Positions 43,386 to 52,897 of a DNA stretch of 64,000 bases are shown piece after piece. This DNA is from Hyphomicrobiales bacterium (GTDB lineage Bacteria; Pseudomonadota; Alphaproteobacteria; Rhizobiales; Rhizobiaceae): positions 124,001 to 188,000 of the forward strand of contig UEIF01000012.1 of NCBI GenBank assembly GCA_900468805.1. Reading direction: 5' to 3'. Within the stretch, counting starts at the first letter, position 1. Every line of letters starts with the position of its first letter. The notes beneath the pieces were generated by a model. That model did not search any database and was not told where the DNA came from. It saw only the letters and a program-made list of their open reading frames with translations. Made by a program: the position numbers and the translations under genes.

Positions 43386-44429
43386 ATGCAGGAAGCCAGC
43401 GGCAGTCGCATGATCGGTTCGGTAACAGCCGGTATTCTTGTGCTTGCTTTGCTCTATGTCGCCCAATCGATCTTCGCACCGCTCATCTTTTCCTTGTTCG
43501 TCATTGCCCTGGTCTGGCCGTGCCAGGCGGCCTTGCAGTGCTGGCTTCCAAAGCTTGTTGCCCTTCTCATCACGCTGATCGTCACCATGGTTATTATTGT
43601 GGCCATCGGGTCTTCGGTGGCATGGGGGTTTGGCAAGCTAGGGCAATGGCTGTTCGTTAACGCGGACCGTTTCCAGGCGGTCTATGTCGACTGGACAAAT
43701 TGGCTGGAAGGGCACGGCGTTGCAGTCGCGGGTCCCTTGGCCGACCGCTTCGATGTTGCCTGGTTGGTGCGGTTTGTGCAGGGGATGGCCGGCCGCGTAA
43801 ACAGCTTCGCCGGTTTCGCACTGCTGGTCTTTATCTTCGTCATGCTCGGCCTGCTTGAGGTCGAGGACTTCAACAGACGGCTTGTCGCGCCCGCAGCCCA
43901 ACCCCATGGAATACGCATCCTGACGGCCAATCGCGTGATTGGTGCAAAGCTGCGTCGTTTCATGATCGTGCGGACGTTTGCCAGTATCCTGACCGGGTTG
44001 GTGGTCTGGCTTTTTGCGCTGGGCGCGGGGCTTGAACTTGCCACCGCTTGGGGTGCAATTGCTTTCGCGCTCAATTACATCCCTTTCCTCGGGCCGTTTG
44101 TCGCAACCGCGCTTCCAACGCTGTTTGCAATTGCCCAATTCGACAACTGGCAGACGGCAGTCCTCATTTTCGCGAGCCTGAACGTCATCCAATTCATCAT
44201 CGGGAGCTATTTGGAGCCACGGCTTACCGGTGCCTCGCTGGCAATATCCCCCTTCGCCGTTATTTTCGCAGTCTTTTTCTGGAGCTTCATGTGGGGCATA
44301 TCGGGGGCCTTCATCGGCGTGCCTATCCTGATCGCGTTCATTGTCTATTGCGCAGGCACACCATCTGGAAAGTGGGTCGCAACGCTACTGTCGGGCGGTT
44401 CTAAGGCAGACGCGGACGATGGATCATGA
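43386..44429 (+). CDS. AI-2E family (PerM/YdiK-type) transporter
   Basis: 347 residues, seven to eight predicted helices. Family signatures: VAQSIFAPLIFSLFVIALVW near the start, FALNYIPFLGPFVATALPTL and the late YLEPRLTGASLAISPFAVIF, followed by WGISGAFIGVPILIAF. The family includes the AI-2 exporter TqsA and sodium/proton antiporters, so export of a small molecule or ion is all that can be said. GGGGCGAG lies upstream of ATG 43386. The 297 bases after it hold nothing recognised. Confidence 0.88.
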   Translation: MQEASGSRMIGSVTAGILVLALLYVAQSIFAPLIFSLFVIALVWPCQAALQCWLPKLVALLITLIVTMVIIVAIGSSVAWGFGKLGQWLFVNADRFQAVYVDWTNWLEGHGVAVAGPLADRFDVAWLVRFVQGMAGRVNSFAGFALLVFIFVMLGLLEVEDFNRRLVAPAAQPHGIRILTANRVIGAKLRRFMIVRTFASILTGLVVWLFALGAGLELATAWGAIAFALNYIPFLGPFVATALPTLFAIAQFDNWQTAVLIFASLNVIQFIIGSYLEPRLTGASLAISPFAVIFAVFFWSFMWGISGAFIGVPILIAFIVYCAGTPSGKWVATLLSGGSKADADDGS

Positions 44430-44726
44430 AGCAGGATCTCCAGCGTGTACGGATATACGTTAGGGTACGCTAAATCAACCTGACAACGCTATAAACGACG
44501 ACGCCAGACGCTTGTGCATCTGACGGTTGAGAAAAGACGTCGAAAGGAGTAGATTGCGGCGGGGAGGGATATCGAGTGACACGGCAGCTTTGACGCAAGA
44601 CAGAGACGAAGGCTGAAGAACCAGCTTTCGCCACGCAAAGTGGTCTCGCTTCAGCCGCTGGCAAACCACTACGCATCATTCAGACATCATCCGACCCTCT
44701 CTCTTGGGGCCAAGAGGAGAGTAAGA

Positions 44727-44900
44727 ATGAATTGCATAACCGTTCTCTCAAGCAGCCTGCCGATCAGTGCATACCTGGCACGGAATCTCAATCTCGAAAG
44801 GATCGTCGCCAGTAGGATAAGTCGGCATGACGGCGACAATATGGTTACCGGGCAAACGGCGCCAGACGGTGCCGTCTTGCCTCCGGTCAACTGGAGGTGA
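44727..44900 (+). CDS. Hypothetical 57-aa protein coupled to the AraC gene
   Basis: ATG 44727 follows a good ribosome site (AAGAGGAG). The product starts MNCITVLSSSLPISAYLARN and ends in APDGAVLPPVNWR. The stop (44898-44900) overlaps the Shine-Dalgarno GGAGG of the next gene and sits four bases before its ATG, so translation of the two is probably coupled. I recognise no family. It may be a leader peptide or a small regulator. Confidence 0.45.
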   Translation: MNCITVLSSSLPISAYLARNLNLERIVASRISRHDGDNMVTGQTAPDGAVLPPVNWR

Positions 44901-44904
44901 CGCG

Positions 44905-46044
44905 ATGACAACCGAAGACGTCATGACGTATGCCAGATTGCCGGAACGGCAACTGGACCACGCGAACCTTGCGAGCTTGGATTGCGAGGCAGTTGATACG
45001 ATGCCGGAGGAAGGCAGACCTTCGTTCCTGCCTTCCTTTGAATTTTCGACCGAGGGGCTGTCGCGACCGGATCAGTTTGCAGCATGGCATGATAGCTTCG
45101 CACCTATGCTCGAGCTTTCTGACACCGATCCAATGACGGCCAACTTTGGCGGGCGGCAGGAGCTTTGGGACCTTGGCAGTTTTGTACTTGCTAGGATCAG
45201 CACTGACAGCCTGGCTTTTTCCAGCCTTCCAGGACATGTTCGGCGAGATCCGGTCGACCACTGGACGATGACAGTCTTGCTGTCCGGGAAAATTAGCACT
45301 GAAACGGCAAGACACGGGTTTTCCGCCGGTTTAGGTGAAGTGCAGATCCATTCGCTTGGTCGCTCTTTCACCGGCGTCGTCGATAAAAGCGAGATGCTTA
45401 TACTGTTCGTGCCACGAGATCTTTCTCTCGAAACGGCGGCCACGCTTGGCTCGGCCGAATTCTCGACGCTTGGGACAGGCATGGGACGACTGTTCTCTGA
45501 CTATCTGATTGACGTGGGCAATCGCCTGCCAATGTTAGCCCAGGCTGACCTGCCTGGGCTGGCCGCAGCCACACGGGCAATGATCCTTGCCTGCGTTTCA
45601 CCATCCGCAGACCATATCAAGGCGGCAGAAGGGCCGATTGCCAATGTGCTTCTCGAAAGGGCGCGGCAGCTGGTGCAATGCCGGTTACTCGACCCAAAAC
45701 TCGGTAGTGAATTGGTACGCCGGGAGCTCGGCATCTCGCGCACGCGGCTGTACAACTTGTTCGAGCCCTTCGGCGGGGTAATGCACTACATTCAGCATCG
45801 TCGATTGCTCAGCGCTTACGCCGCTTTAACCGACCCCAACGAGCGGCGTCTCATATTCCAGATTGCCGAAGAGCGCGGGTTTAGCGACGGCGCCGAGTTT
45901 GGCCGCGCGTTCAAGCGAGCGTTTGGCCATAGCCCGAGCGAGGTCAGGAACCGAGGTGGTGGCGGCATTCCACTTCGCCCAGACCTCGAGGATTGCCCGT
46001 CTGAGGAACGACTTGGCGTGCTACTGAGGAGGTTGCAGGGTTAG
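44905..46044 (+). CDS. AraC-family transcriptional regulator
   Basis: 379 residues from ATG 44905 (GGAGG upstream). The N-terminal part (about 60-220) is the AraC-binding-like domain, with FSTEGLSRPDQFAAWHDSFA and HWTMTVLLSGKIS. The C-terminal domain (about 275-355) has two helix-turn-helix units: LVRRELGISRTRLYNLFEPF and IFQIAEERGFSDGAEFGRAF, then FKRAFGHSPSEVR. Its target is not evident; the nearest genes are the AI-2E-type transporter upstream and the converging gltS. Confidence 0.88.
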   Translation: MTTEDVMTYARLPERQLDHANLASLDCEAVDTMPEEGRPSFLPSFEFSTEGLSRPDQFAAWHDSFAPMLELSDTDPMTANFGGRQELWDLGSFVLARISTDSLAFSSLPGHVRRDPVDHWTMTVLLSGKISTETARHGFSAGLGEVQIHSLGRSFTGVVDKSEMLILFVPRDLSLETAATLGSAEFSTLGTGMGRLFSDYLIDVGNRLPMLAQADLPGLAAATRAMILACVSPSADHIKAAEGPIANVLLERARQLVQCRLLDPKLGSELVRRELGISRTRLYNLFEPFGGVMHYIQHRRLLSAYAALTDPNERRLIFQIAEERGFSDGAEFGRAFKRAFGHSPSEVRNRGGGGIPLRPDLEDCPSEERLGVLLRRLQG

Positions 46045-46174
46045 CCCTGACCGTGCACCCGGGCGAGTTGAGCACCGGCGCACAGCTTTGCAAGAACGGC
46101 GTTTGCGAGCGTTCTCGATGATCCTTGCCGGCAGGTGGAGCCTTGCTCGGATTCAAGGCTTGAAGCCCGTAATT

Positions 46175-47380
46175 TCACCGGACAAGAAAGCCAAGAGCCG
46201 CAGCGTTGGCAAGGTCGATAAAGAAAGCCGAAACGAGAGGCAGGATGATGAACGCGATCGTTGCGGCACCATGGATTTTGGTCACTGCGGTCATATTCGC
46301 GATCGCTGTGGGGGTCGCACCCAGTGAGATGCCGCAGAACCCGGCCGAAATGACCGCCGCCTGATAGTTGCGCCCCATAGCCGGAAACACCACGAAAAGG
46401 ATATAGGCCACGGCCGCGATCGTCTGGATTGCCAGGACTATGATGAGCGCCAGCCCGAGCCCGCCTAACCCCCACAATTGCATGCTCATCAGCGACATTG
46501 CGAGAAACACATTCAACGAGAGATCTGAGATAAGTGAGAGCGCGCGGCTGCGCGTTGGCCAAGGGAGGTTCGGCGCCACGGACGGGATGGTGTTCGTCAT
46601 CACAATAGCGACCAGCAAGCAGACAACGAAGAGTGGAAGATTGATGCCGGCGTCCACGATAATCTCATGCAATGCGTATCCCATGAGGATAGCGATATTG
46701 GTGACGAGGAGAACGCGCAAAAGGCCGATGTAGCTCACCTCGTCATCGTGAGTGCGGGCTGCTGTGCTTGACACGCCTATTGTAAGTTCTTCGTCTTTGC
46801 GCCCGCTCAGTCGATAACGGGTGACGAGGTACTGCGCGATCGGTCCACCGATGAGACTGGCAATCACAAGACCAAGTGTGGCGCTGGCAATGCCAACTTC
46901 CAGAGCGCTCGTCAGTCCGAAACGATTGGTGATGATCGGAGCCCATGCGATGGTGGTGCCATGACCACCGATAAGGGACGTCGATCCCAGCAGTATCGCC
47001 ATCCCCGGGGGGAGACCAAGCAGATTGCTGGTTCCGATGGCAATTGCGTTCTGGATGACAAGGAAGCCAAGCGTGATGGCGAGGAGGATGAGAAGTGGCT
47101 TTCCGCCTGCTACCAGATCGGAAAGCCTGGCGTTCAGCCCGACTCCCGTGAAGAAGTAGAGAAGCAGCATGTCGCGTGCGGCAAGCGTAAAACTGATCTC
47201 GACGGAAAAGAATTCGTAGGCAACGAGCGTCGCCAACGCCGCGAGAAGCCCGCCGGTGACTGCTTCGGGAATGCTCCAGCGCGCCAGTGCGGGAATGACG
47301 CGATTGAGATTGGCACCAGTAAAGAAGACGAGAATTGCGATGGTAAAGGACAATAGTCCCGGAACCTGTATCAGCGACAT
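46175..47380 (-). CDS. gltS: Sodium/glutamate symporter (GltS)
   Basis: 401 residues, the usual GltS length, with about ten helices in two inverted repeats. Signatures: FFTGANLNRVIPALARWSIP and EAVTGGLLAALATLVAYEFF near the start, GGHGTTIAWAPII and the late GFCGISLGATPTAIANMTAV. These glycine-rich re-entrant segments are diagnostic. It imports glutamate with sodium across the inner membrane. It lies downstream of the SLC13, peptidase and AbgT genes on the same strand, 92 bases after the SLC13 gene. Confidence 0.93.
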   Translation of the reverse strand: MSLIQVPGLLSFTIAILVFFTGANLNRVIPALARWSIPEAVTGGLLAALATLVAYEFFSVEISFTLAARDMLLLYFFTGVGLNARLSDLVAGGKPLLILLAITLGFLVIQNAIAIGTSNLLGLPPGMAILLGSTSLIGGHGTTIAWAPIITNRFGLTSALEVGIASATLGLVIASLIGGPIAQYLVTRYRLSGRKDEELTIGVSSTAARTHDDEVSYIGLLRVLLVTNIAILMGYALHEIIVDAGINLPLFVVCLLVAIVMTNTIPSVAPNLPWPTRSRALSLISDLSLNVFLAMSLMSMQLWGLGGLGLALIIVLAIQTIAAVAYILFVVFPAMGRNYQAAVISAGFCGISLGATPTAIANMTAVTKIHGAATIAFIILPLVSAFFIDLANAAALGFLVR

Positions 47381-47472
47381 GTGTTACCCTTGCTGACGTC
47401 GCGGCCTTGCCGCATTTGCGGTAGTAGGAACAACTGTTGATTCACCCCGCGTCCGCCCGGATAGCCGGCAGC

Positions 47473-49308
47473 TTAAAAGCGCCAGATCAGGGGTACGATG
47501 AATACCGAGACGACAAAGAACCAGATCAGCAACGGCAAGCCGAGTTTCCAGTAATCGTTGAAGGCATAGCCCCCCGGTCCCATCACCATCAGGTTCGTCG
47601 GTGTCGCAATGGGTGTCAGGAAGGCGCCAGCTGCTGCAACGGCCGTGCTCATAAGGACTGGACGCGGAGAAATTCCCATGGCGGCCGCCGCTGCAACACC
47701 GATCGGGATGACAATCAATGCGGTTGCGGTGTTGGAGATGAGTTGCCCCATGATTGCCGTCAGGACAAAAAGTCCGGCGAGCAGCGCAACTGGACCGGCC
47801 TCACCCACGAGGTTCACAAGATGCTCCGCCATCAGTTTCGCCGCGCCTGTTTCTACCATTGCCGTCGAAAGTGGCATCATCGCCCCAACGAGAATGACAG
47901 TTGTCCAGCCCACAGCCCGATAGGCTTGCTCCACATTCATGATACCTGACAGGATGATCGCACCTGCAGCAAGCAAACCAGCGACCGCCGGCGGCACGAT
48001 ACCGGTGGCAAGCAGCAGAACCATCGCGATCAAGATGATAACGGCCTGACGCGCGCCAGGACCCATCGGGACCGCCTGGCGTCTGACAAGCTCGGGCGAA
48101 TTGACGACCAGAATGTCGGGATCGTTCAGATGCACATCGAGCGCCTTCCACGTTCCCTGCAACAACATTGTATCGCCTGCCTGCAGGACGATGCCGCCTG
48201 CTTCCTTTGTTGCTCTGCCGGGCGATAATCCGGTGCCGGCGCGCTGGACTGCCAGAATGATCAGATCGCCGCTCTCGGTGACCATGCCGGGAAAAACTGT
48301 TTCACCGATGAGGCCGGAGCGCGGTGGTATGACGACCTCGGCAAGCCCCGAGCTGCGATTAAACAAGGTTTCCTCGCCCTGACCCGTCGCCTTGTCGTCG
48401 CGAAAGGCGAGGTGCATTTCGGCGGTGAACGCTGCGGCGACTTCGGGCTCGCCGCGCACGAGAAGATGATCGCCCTCGGCGATGACGGGCCGGCGCAGTG
48501 GACCGGCCGTTTCGCCCTCTTGAATCGCGACGATCTGCAATCCCGGATGGGCCGAAAGATCCAGATCGCTGGCGGCTTTGCCGACATAGGGTGAGCTTGC
48601 ACGCACTCGCATCTGGTAGATGCCGCTTGCGAGGCCGTATTGCTCGACGAGCGTCTTGGCATGGTGACTGAAATCGGCCGGCATGGTTGCGCCGTTACGC
48701 TCGGGAAGCAGCTGCTTTCCGAAGAGAATGATGATGACCATCGTGCCTGCCAGGAGCGGAATGCCCGCAAGTGCAAATTCGAAAAAGCCGAACCCACCGA
48801 CGCCTGCGTCGATGCCTGCTTCCGAAACCAGCACGTTGACCGGTGTTCCGGTCAGGGCCAGCATCGAGCCGGCATGCGCGGAAAACACCAGCGGCATCAG
48901 CAGCTGCGACGAACTGCGCCGGAGGCGGACAGCTATGACAACCACAACCGGCAGCAGGGCGGCGACAGCGCCATTGACGCTGATCAACGCGGTCAGAAGC
49001 GATACAAGTGCCATCGTCAGGAGGAGAAGGCGTGTCCGGCTTTCCTCGCCGGCGCCGCGGATCAGCAGCTGTCCGGCCCAGGCAGTCACTCCGGTGACCT
49101 CGAGCCCGGAGCTGACGACGAAAAGAGTGGCGATGAAGATGACAGCTGGATCGCCGAAACCGCCAAGAGCCTGTCCCAGCGTCAGGACGCCGCTCGCCCA
49201 CAGTGCAAGCGCCGTCAGCATGGCCACGAAGACGACCGGTAGCTTGTTCCAGACGAACAGTAAGACGGCGACGGCGATGATAGTTGCTGTGTATGCTATT
49301 GGACTCAA
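47473..49308 (-). CDS. SLC13-family anion transporter with two RCK_C (TrkA_C) domains
   Basis: 611 residues. The N-terminal membrane block (about 1-185) holds FIATLFVVSSGLEVTGVTAW and FSAHAGSMLALTGTPVNVLV. Two soluble TrkA_C domains follow (about 215-290 and 300-390; VRASSPYVGKAASDLDLSAH and EVVIPPRSGLIGETVFPGM). The C-terminal block has TVILVGAMMPLSTAMVETGA and TAVAAAGAFLTPIATPTNLM. This layout is that of YfbS/SdcS-like dicarboxylate, sulfate or citrate carriers. The best start is TTG 49308. Substrate unknown; a dicarboxylate or glutamate-like anion fits the neighbours. Confidence 0.88.
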   Translation of the reverse strand: MSPIAYTATIIAVAVLLFVWNKLPVVFVAMLTALALWASGVLTLGQALGGFGDPAVIFIATLFVVSSGLEVTGVTAWAGQLLIRGAGEESRTRLLLLTMALVSLLTALISVNGAVAALLPVVVVIAVRLRRSSSQLLMPLVFSAHAGSMLALTGTPVNVLVSEAGIDAGVGGFGFFEFALAGIPLLAGTMVIIILFGKQLLPERNGATMPADFSHHAKTLVEQYGLASGIYQMRVRASSPYVGKAASDLDLSAHPGLQIVAIQEGETAGPLRRPVIAEGDHLLVRGEPEVAAAFTAEMHLAFRDDKATGQGEETLFNRSSGLAEVVIPPRSGLIGETVFPGMVTESGDLIILAVQRAGTGLSPGRATKEAGGIVLQAGDTMLLQGTWKALDVHLNDPDILVVNSPELVRRQAVPMGPGARQAVIILIAMVLLLATGIVPPAVAGLLAAGAIILSGIMNVEQAYRAVGWTTVILVGAMMPLSTAMVETGAAKLMAEHLVNLVGEAGPVALLAGLFVLTAIMGQLISNTATALIVIPIGVAAAAAMGISPRPVLMSTAVAAAGAFLTPIATPTNLMVMGPGGYAFNDYWKLGLPLLIWFFVVSVFIVPLIWRF

Positions 49309-49421
49309 CCGCCCTGCTCCCTCTTGCCTTTGCCCTAACCGTACAAATCAAGCAGGCCTAGCGCAGACCTCCATGAGCGCCGGGGCGACTGCGGCCGACC
49401 AAATCAACCTTCCAGAACACG

Positions 49422-50633
49422 TCAATCGCCGAGTGTCGCCATGAGGATGCCCAGACGGCAGCCCTTCTCGTATTCCTTGAGGTTCACATATTCCTTGATG
49501 GTGTGAATCTCGGCCTGCCCGGCGCCGATGGTGATGGTTGGTACGCCATGCTTGTCGAGCCAGTTGGCATCCAAACCCCCGTTCGAGAAGACATAGACCG
49601 GCTCGATGTCGAGCATCTGCAACGCTTTCGTCGCGCGCTTCACGATCGGCGTGTCCTTGCCCAACTCAAATGGCGGATAGGATGGCTTGTGGCTGAACGT
49701 CACCTCTGCCTTGTCGCCCTGATCGGCGGTCACTTCGCTCTGAGCTTTGGCGAACGCTTCCTTGTAGCCGTTGGCGATCTTCGTCGCGAAGGCAGCTTCA
49801 GGGCTGCGCGCTTCACCCTTGATGAAAGCGTAATCGGTCACGACGTTGGTCGCATCCCCGGCAGGCTTGTTGTCCTTGCCTCCGAAAATTCCGACGTTGC
49901 TTGTGCCGCGGCCGTCCGGTTTGACAACTTTGCCGAACCAGCCGTTATGTTTTGCTTCCGCCAACGCCATGGCGCCAACCAGCGTTGCCGAAATACCCTT
50001 CTCTGGCGCCACGCCGGCATGCGACGCGCGACCTTTGATTTCGACTTCCCAGTTTTCCTGCCCAACAGCGCCGACGATAAGTTCCGCAGCCATCTGGCCA
50101 TCGACATTGATGCACATAGCCGCTCCGTTGAGATCGGCAGGGTTGAGTTCCCGTGCCCCATGCAGCCCGCTCTCCTCGCGCACGGTAAACAAAAGCGTGA
50201 TTGGCGGATGTGGCAGCTTGTGCTTGATCACCGTCTCGGCAACCACGACAAGAAGGGCCACTCCGGTTCGGGCATCGCCGCCAAGTGCAGTGGCACCGTC
50301 GGACACGATGCGGTCACCCTCGCGCTTCGGTTTGGCGCCCGCGCAAAGTGGCACGGTGTCAAGGTGGGTGGAAAAGAGAAGCCGTGGCCCCGGCCGCGTT
50401 CCCGGGATATCCACGATGAGATTGCCTGTTTCGGTCGGCAGCGGAATACGCTTGTTGGCATCGTCGAAGCGAATAGCCGATTCCGGGACGCCGATCTTCT
50501 TCAGAGCGTCGCAGACGGCAAGGCCGATGTTCTTCTCTTGTCCGGTGACACCTTCCACTGAGAGGAAGCGCATGAGGTGGTCTTCAGCTGCGGCGACGTC
50601 GAGAGGAATTGAGATGTTGCTCATGATGTCCAT
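49422..50633 (-). CDS. pepT: M20-family peptidase, tripeptide aminopeptidase (PepT)-like
   Basis: 403 residues. Metal ligand motifs of the M20 family are present: LLFSTHLDTVPLCAGA with the first His and catalytic Asp, TALGGDARTGVALL with the bridging Asp, and LFTVREESGLHGARE with the general-base Glu. The dimerisation domain contains VEIKGRASHAGVAPEKGISA, and GAGQAEIHTIKEYVNLKEYE supplies the last His. It removes N-terminal residues from small peptides. The following gene on the strand is SLC13 and the preceding one AbgT, so it may also cleave imported p-aminobenzoyl-glutamate-like compounds. A start nine bases later (ATG 50624) is possible. Confidence 0.88.
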   Translation of the reverse strand: MDIMSNISIPLDVAAAEDHLMRFLSVEGVTGQEKNIGLAVCDALKKIGVPESAIRFDDANKRIPLPTETGNLIVDIPGTRPGPRLLFSTHLDTVPLCAGAKPKREGDRIVSDGATALGGDARTGVALLVVVAETVIKHKLPHPPITLLFTVREESGLHGARELNPADLNGAAMCINVDGQMAAELIVGAVGQENWEVEIKGRASHAGVAPEKGISATLVGAMALAEAKHNGWFGKVVKPDGRGTSNVGIFGGKDNKPAGDATNVVTDYAFIKGEARSPEAAFATKIANGYKEAFAKAQSEVTADQGDKAEVTFSHKPSYPPFELGKDTPIVKRATKALQMLDIEPVYVFSNGGLDANWLDKHGVPTITIGAGQAEIHTIKEYVNLKEYEKGCRLGILMATLGD

Positions 50634-50678
50634 CCATTCATTCGAGTGTTTATTCGTTTACGGATTGCCGGCCTGGCG

Positions 50679-52226
50679 TCACAGGCCCCATGGCAGCCCG
50701 AGAGCCTTCCAGACCGCAAAGAGGCCAGTCCACAGCACGAATATCAGCACGACATAAGGAAGCATCAGAGAGACGATCGTGCCGACACCAGCAGACTTGT
50801 CGTATTTCTGGGCAAAGCCGACGACCAGCGCGAAATATGCATTGAGCGGGGTGATCGCGTTCATCGGTGAATCACCGACGCGATAGGCGGCAAGCACAGC
50901 TTCCGGTTCGACGCCGAGCTTCATCAGAAGCGGGACGAAGACCGGAGCGAAGATAGCCCATTTCGCAATGGCGCCGGTGAGCAGAAGATCGATGATTGCG
51001 ACCACGACGATAAAGCCGATCAGCAGTGGCAACGCGCCAATATTGGCCGCCTGCAACACGCCCGAGAGGCTGAGCGCCATAACGGTGCCGATGTTCGTAT
51101 AGGTGAAATAGGCAACAAACTGGCTGAGAACGAAGAACAGGAAGATCGTGCCGCCCATGTTCTTGATCGACTTTTCGATCGCCGCGATGACCTCGGCAAG
51201 CGTTTTCAACGTACCGGCGCCGATGCCGTAGGTCCATCCGGTCACCAGGAAGATCAGCATGATGAGAGCAATCAGGCCGTTCATGAAGGGTGAGTTGCCG
51301 ATGAGCTCTCCGGTATCGGGATTGCGCAAAGGCGCGCCGCTCGGGACGGTCAGTAGCAAAAAAACAACCAGAAGGCCGATCAGGCCATACAGTGCGAACC
51401 GCAAACCGCGCGATTCCTGCTCCGAAAGGGTAGCCCCCTGAGCCTGCACACCGCCTTCCGCCGCTGCCGGATCATACTCTCCAAGCCTGGGGGCGATCAT
51501 GCGATCGGTGATAAAGGCAATCAGAACGGTCAGGAACAGCACCGAGGCGATGGAAAACCAAACATTGGACGCCAGACCGATTGACCGTCCCGGATCAACA
51601 AGATGCGCCGCGTCATTGGTGAATTCAACGAGCACGGCATCGAGCGGTTTGATCAGCATGTTGACCGTAAAGGCACCGGCCACGGCGGCAAAACCAAGCG
51701 CAAGACCAGCCAACGGGTGCCGCCCGACTGCCAAATAGGCAACACCGGCGAGCGGTATCAGCACGAGATAACCTGCATCTGCCGCGATACTTGCGAGGAT
51801 ACCGACGAAAGCCAGGATATAGGTCAACGCCCAGCTCGGGGAGACAATGACGAGCTTTCGGATCAGCGCCGTGACGAGACCGGATTCTTCGGCGACGCCC
51901 GCACCGATCATGGCAGCAATCATCAACCCGACAGCCGTGAAGCTCATGAAGTTCGGAATGAGGGATGAATATAGAAAGCGAATACCCTCCACATTCAGAA
52001 GGCTTCGGATCGATGTCGACGCCTGCTCGATCTCATGCGTATCGGGATTAATGCGCTCGTAGCTCACGCCCATTCCGAAAGCGCCAAGCACGGCTGACAA
52101 GAGGATGACGATGCCAATCAGGATCAGGAAGATGATCACAGGATGGGGAACCATGTTTCCCACTTTTTCGACGCCGTCTAGGAACCTCTGCATCGTGGTC
52201 TTTGATGCGGCATTGGCAGTGGCCAT
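50679..52226 (-). CDS. AbgT-family transporter (p-aminobenzoyl-glutamate type)
   Basis: 515 residues from ATG 52226 (TGGAGG upstream; the frame stays open to 52397). About eleven helices. AbgT signatures: FLDGVEKVGNMVPHPVIIFL, GLMIAAMIGAGVAEESGLVT, SIAADAGYLVLIPLAGVAYL and GDSPMNAITPLNAYFALVVG near the end. The family imports p-aminobenzoyl-glutamate in E. coli and exports sulfonamides in some pathogens. The adjacent PepT-like gene, 45 bases downstream, suggests import of a peptide-bonded glutamyl compound followed by hydrolysis. Confidence 0.92.
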   Translation of the reverse strand: MATANAASKTTMQRFLDGVEKVGNMVPHPVIIFLILIGIVILLSAVLGAFGMGVSYERINPDTHEIEQASTSIRSLLNVEGIRFLYSSLIPNFMSFTAVGLMIAAMIGAGVAEESGLVTALIRKLVIVSPSWALTYILAFVGILASIAADAGYLVLIPLAGVAYLAVGRHPLAGLALGFAAVAGAFTVNMLIKPLDAVLVEFTNDAAHLVDPGRSIGLASNVWFSIASVLFLTVLIAFITDRMIAPRLGEYDPAAAEGGVQAQGATLSEQESRGLRFALYGLIGLLVVFLLLTVPSGAPLRNPDTGELIGNSPFMNGLIALIMLIFLVTGWTYGIGAGTLKTLAEVIAAIEKSIKNMGGTIFLFFVLSQFVAYFTYTNIGTVMALSLSGVLQAANIGALPLLIGFIVVVAIIDLLLTGAIAKWAIFAPVFVPLLMKLGVEPEAVLAAYRVGDSPMNAITPLNAYFALVVGFAQKYDKSAGVGTIVSLMLPYVVLIFVLWTGLFAVWKALGLPWGL

Positions 52227-52639
52227 GTCTTGCCTCCAGTTGAACCGACGTGTGTCGCACCCAAAGGGGTGGTCAATAAGCTTGGCTTGGTGCGTTGCCT
52301 TAACAGTGGTCGACCGGCGAATTGGCGCGGCTCTCAATGCGTGTCCGTCGCCCGAATGGAGCGCTATGGATCCACCGCTCTTTCGTGCCGACGGCAATTA
52401 AGGCCTTTGCATGCACGGAACAAAAAGACGATATAATTCAATATACTAAGCGCTACTATTGCCTGCCCGTTCACCATAGCCGGCCGCAACATAAGTCAAG
52501 ATCAGCCCGATCATTCGGTGACGAGAATGCCGGGTCTCGCAAAAAACCAGCTGGCGTCAGGATTGCCCGCGTTGAGAATTTGTTGGCCCATAAGCCGCTC
52601 ACGTGAATGACGCCGACCATGTTTCATATTCATCATCCG
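52227..52639. other. 413-base gap upstream of the AbgT gene
   Basis: No convincing gene. An AT-rich patch at about 52425-52460 stands out and is the likeliest promoter area for the AbgT-PepT-SLC13-GltS run. Confidence 0.3.
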
Positions 52640-52897
52640 TCAGCGTGGGCACGCTGCGATGTAGCGCCGACCGTTGCGATCCCGAAACTCGCACTGCCCA
52701 GGACGACCGGCCACATTGCCGATCACGGCGCCGGAAGCTCCACCGATCGCAGCGCCAACGGCGGCGCCACGAACATCGTTTGTGACGACACCGCCAACCA
52801 CCGCTCCCGTCGCGGCGCCAATACCCGCACCCTGTTGCGTAGGCGTGCAGCTCGCAAGCGCCAGGCTTGCCATGAAGCACAGCAGCAATCTATTCAT
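52640..52897 (-). CDS. Glycine-zipper outer-membrane lipoprotein (17 kDa antigen-like)
   Basis: 85 residues from ATG 52897 with GGGGAG upstream. The signal peptide ends in the lipobox LALASC (Cys17). Two glycine-zipper stretches follow (GAGIGAATGAVVGGVVT and AVGAAIGGASGAVIG) and a short C-terminal domain, CEFRDRNGRRYIAACP, with two cysteines that could form a disulphide. This is the small SmpA/17 kDa surface-antigen-like class, anchored in the outer membrane. Stand-alone gene. Confidence 0.85.
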   Translation of the reverse strand: MNRLLLCFMASLALASCTPTQQGAGIGAATGAVVGGVVTNDVRGAAVGAAIGGASGAVIGNVAGRPGQCEFRDRNGRRYIAACPR

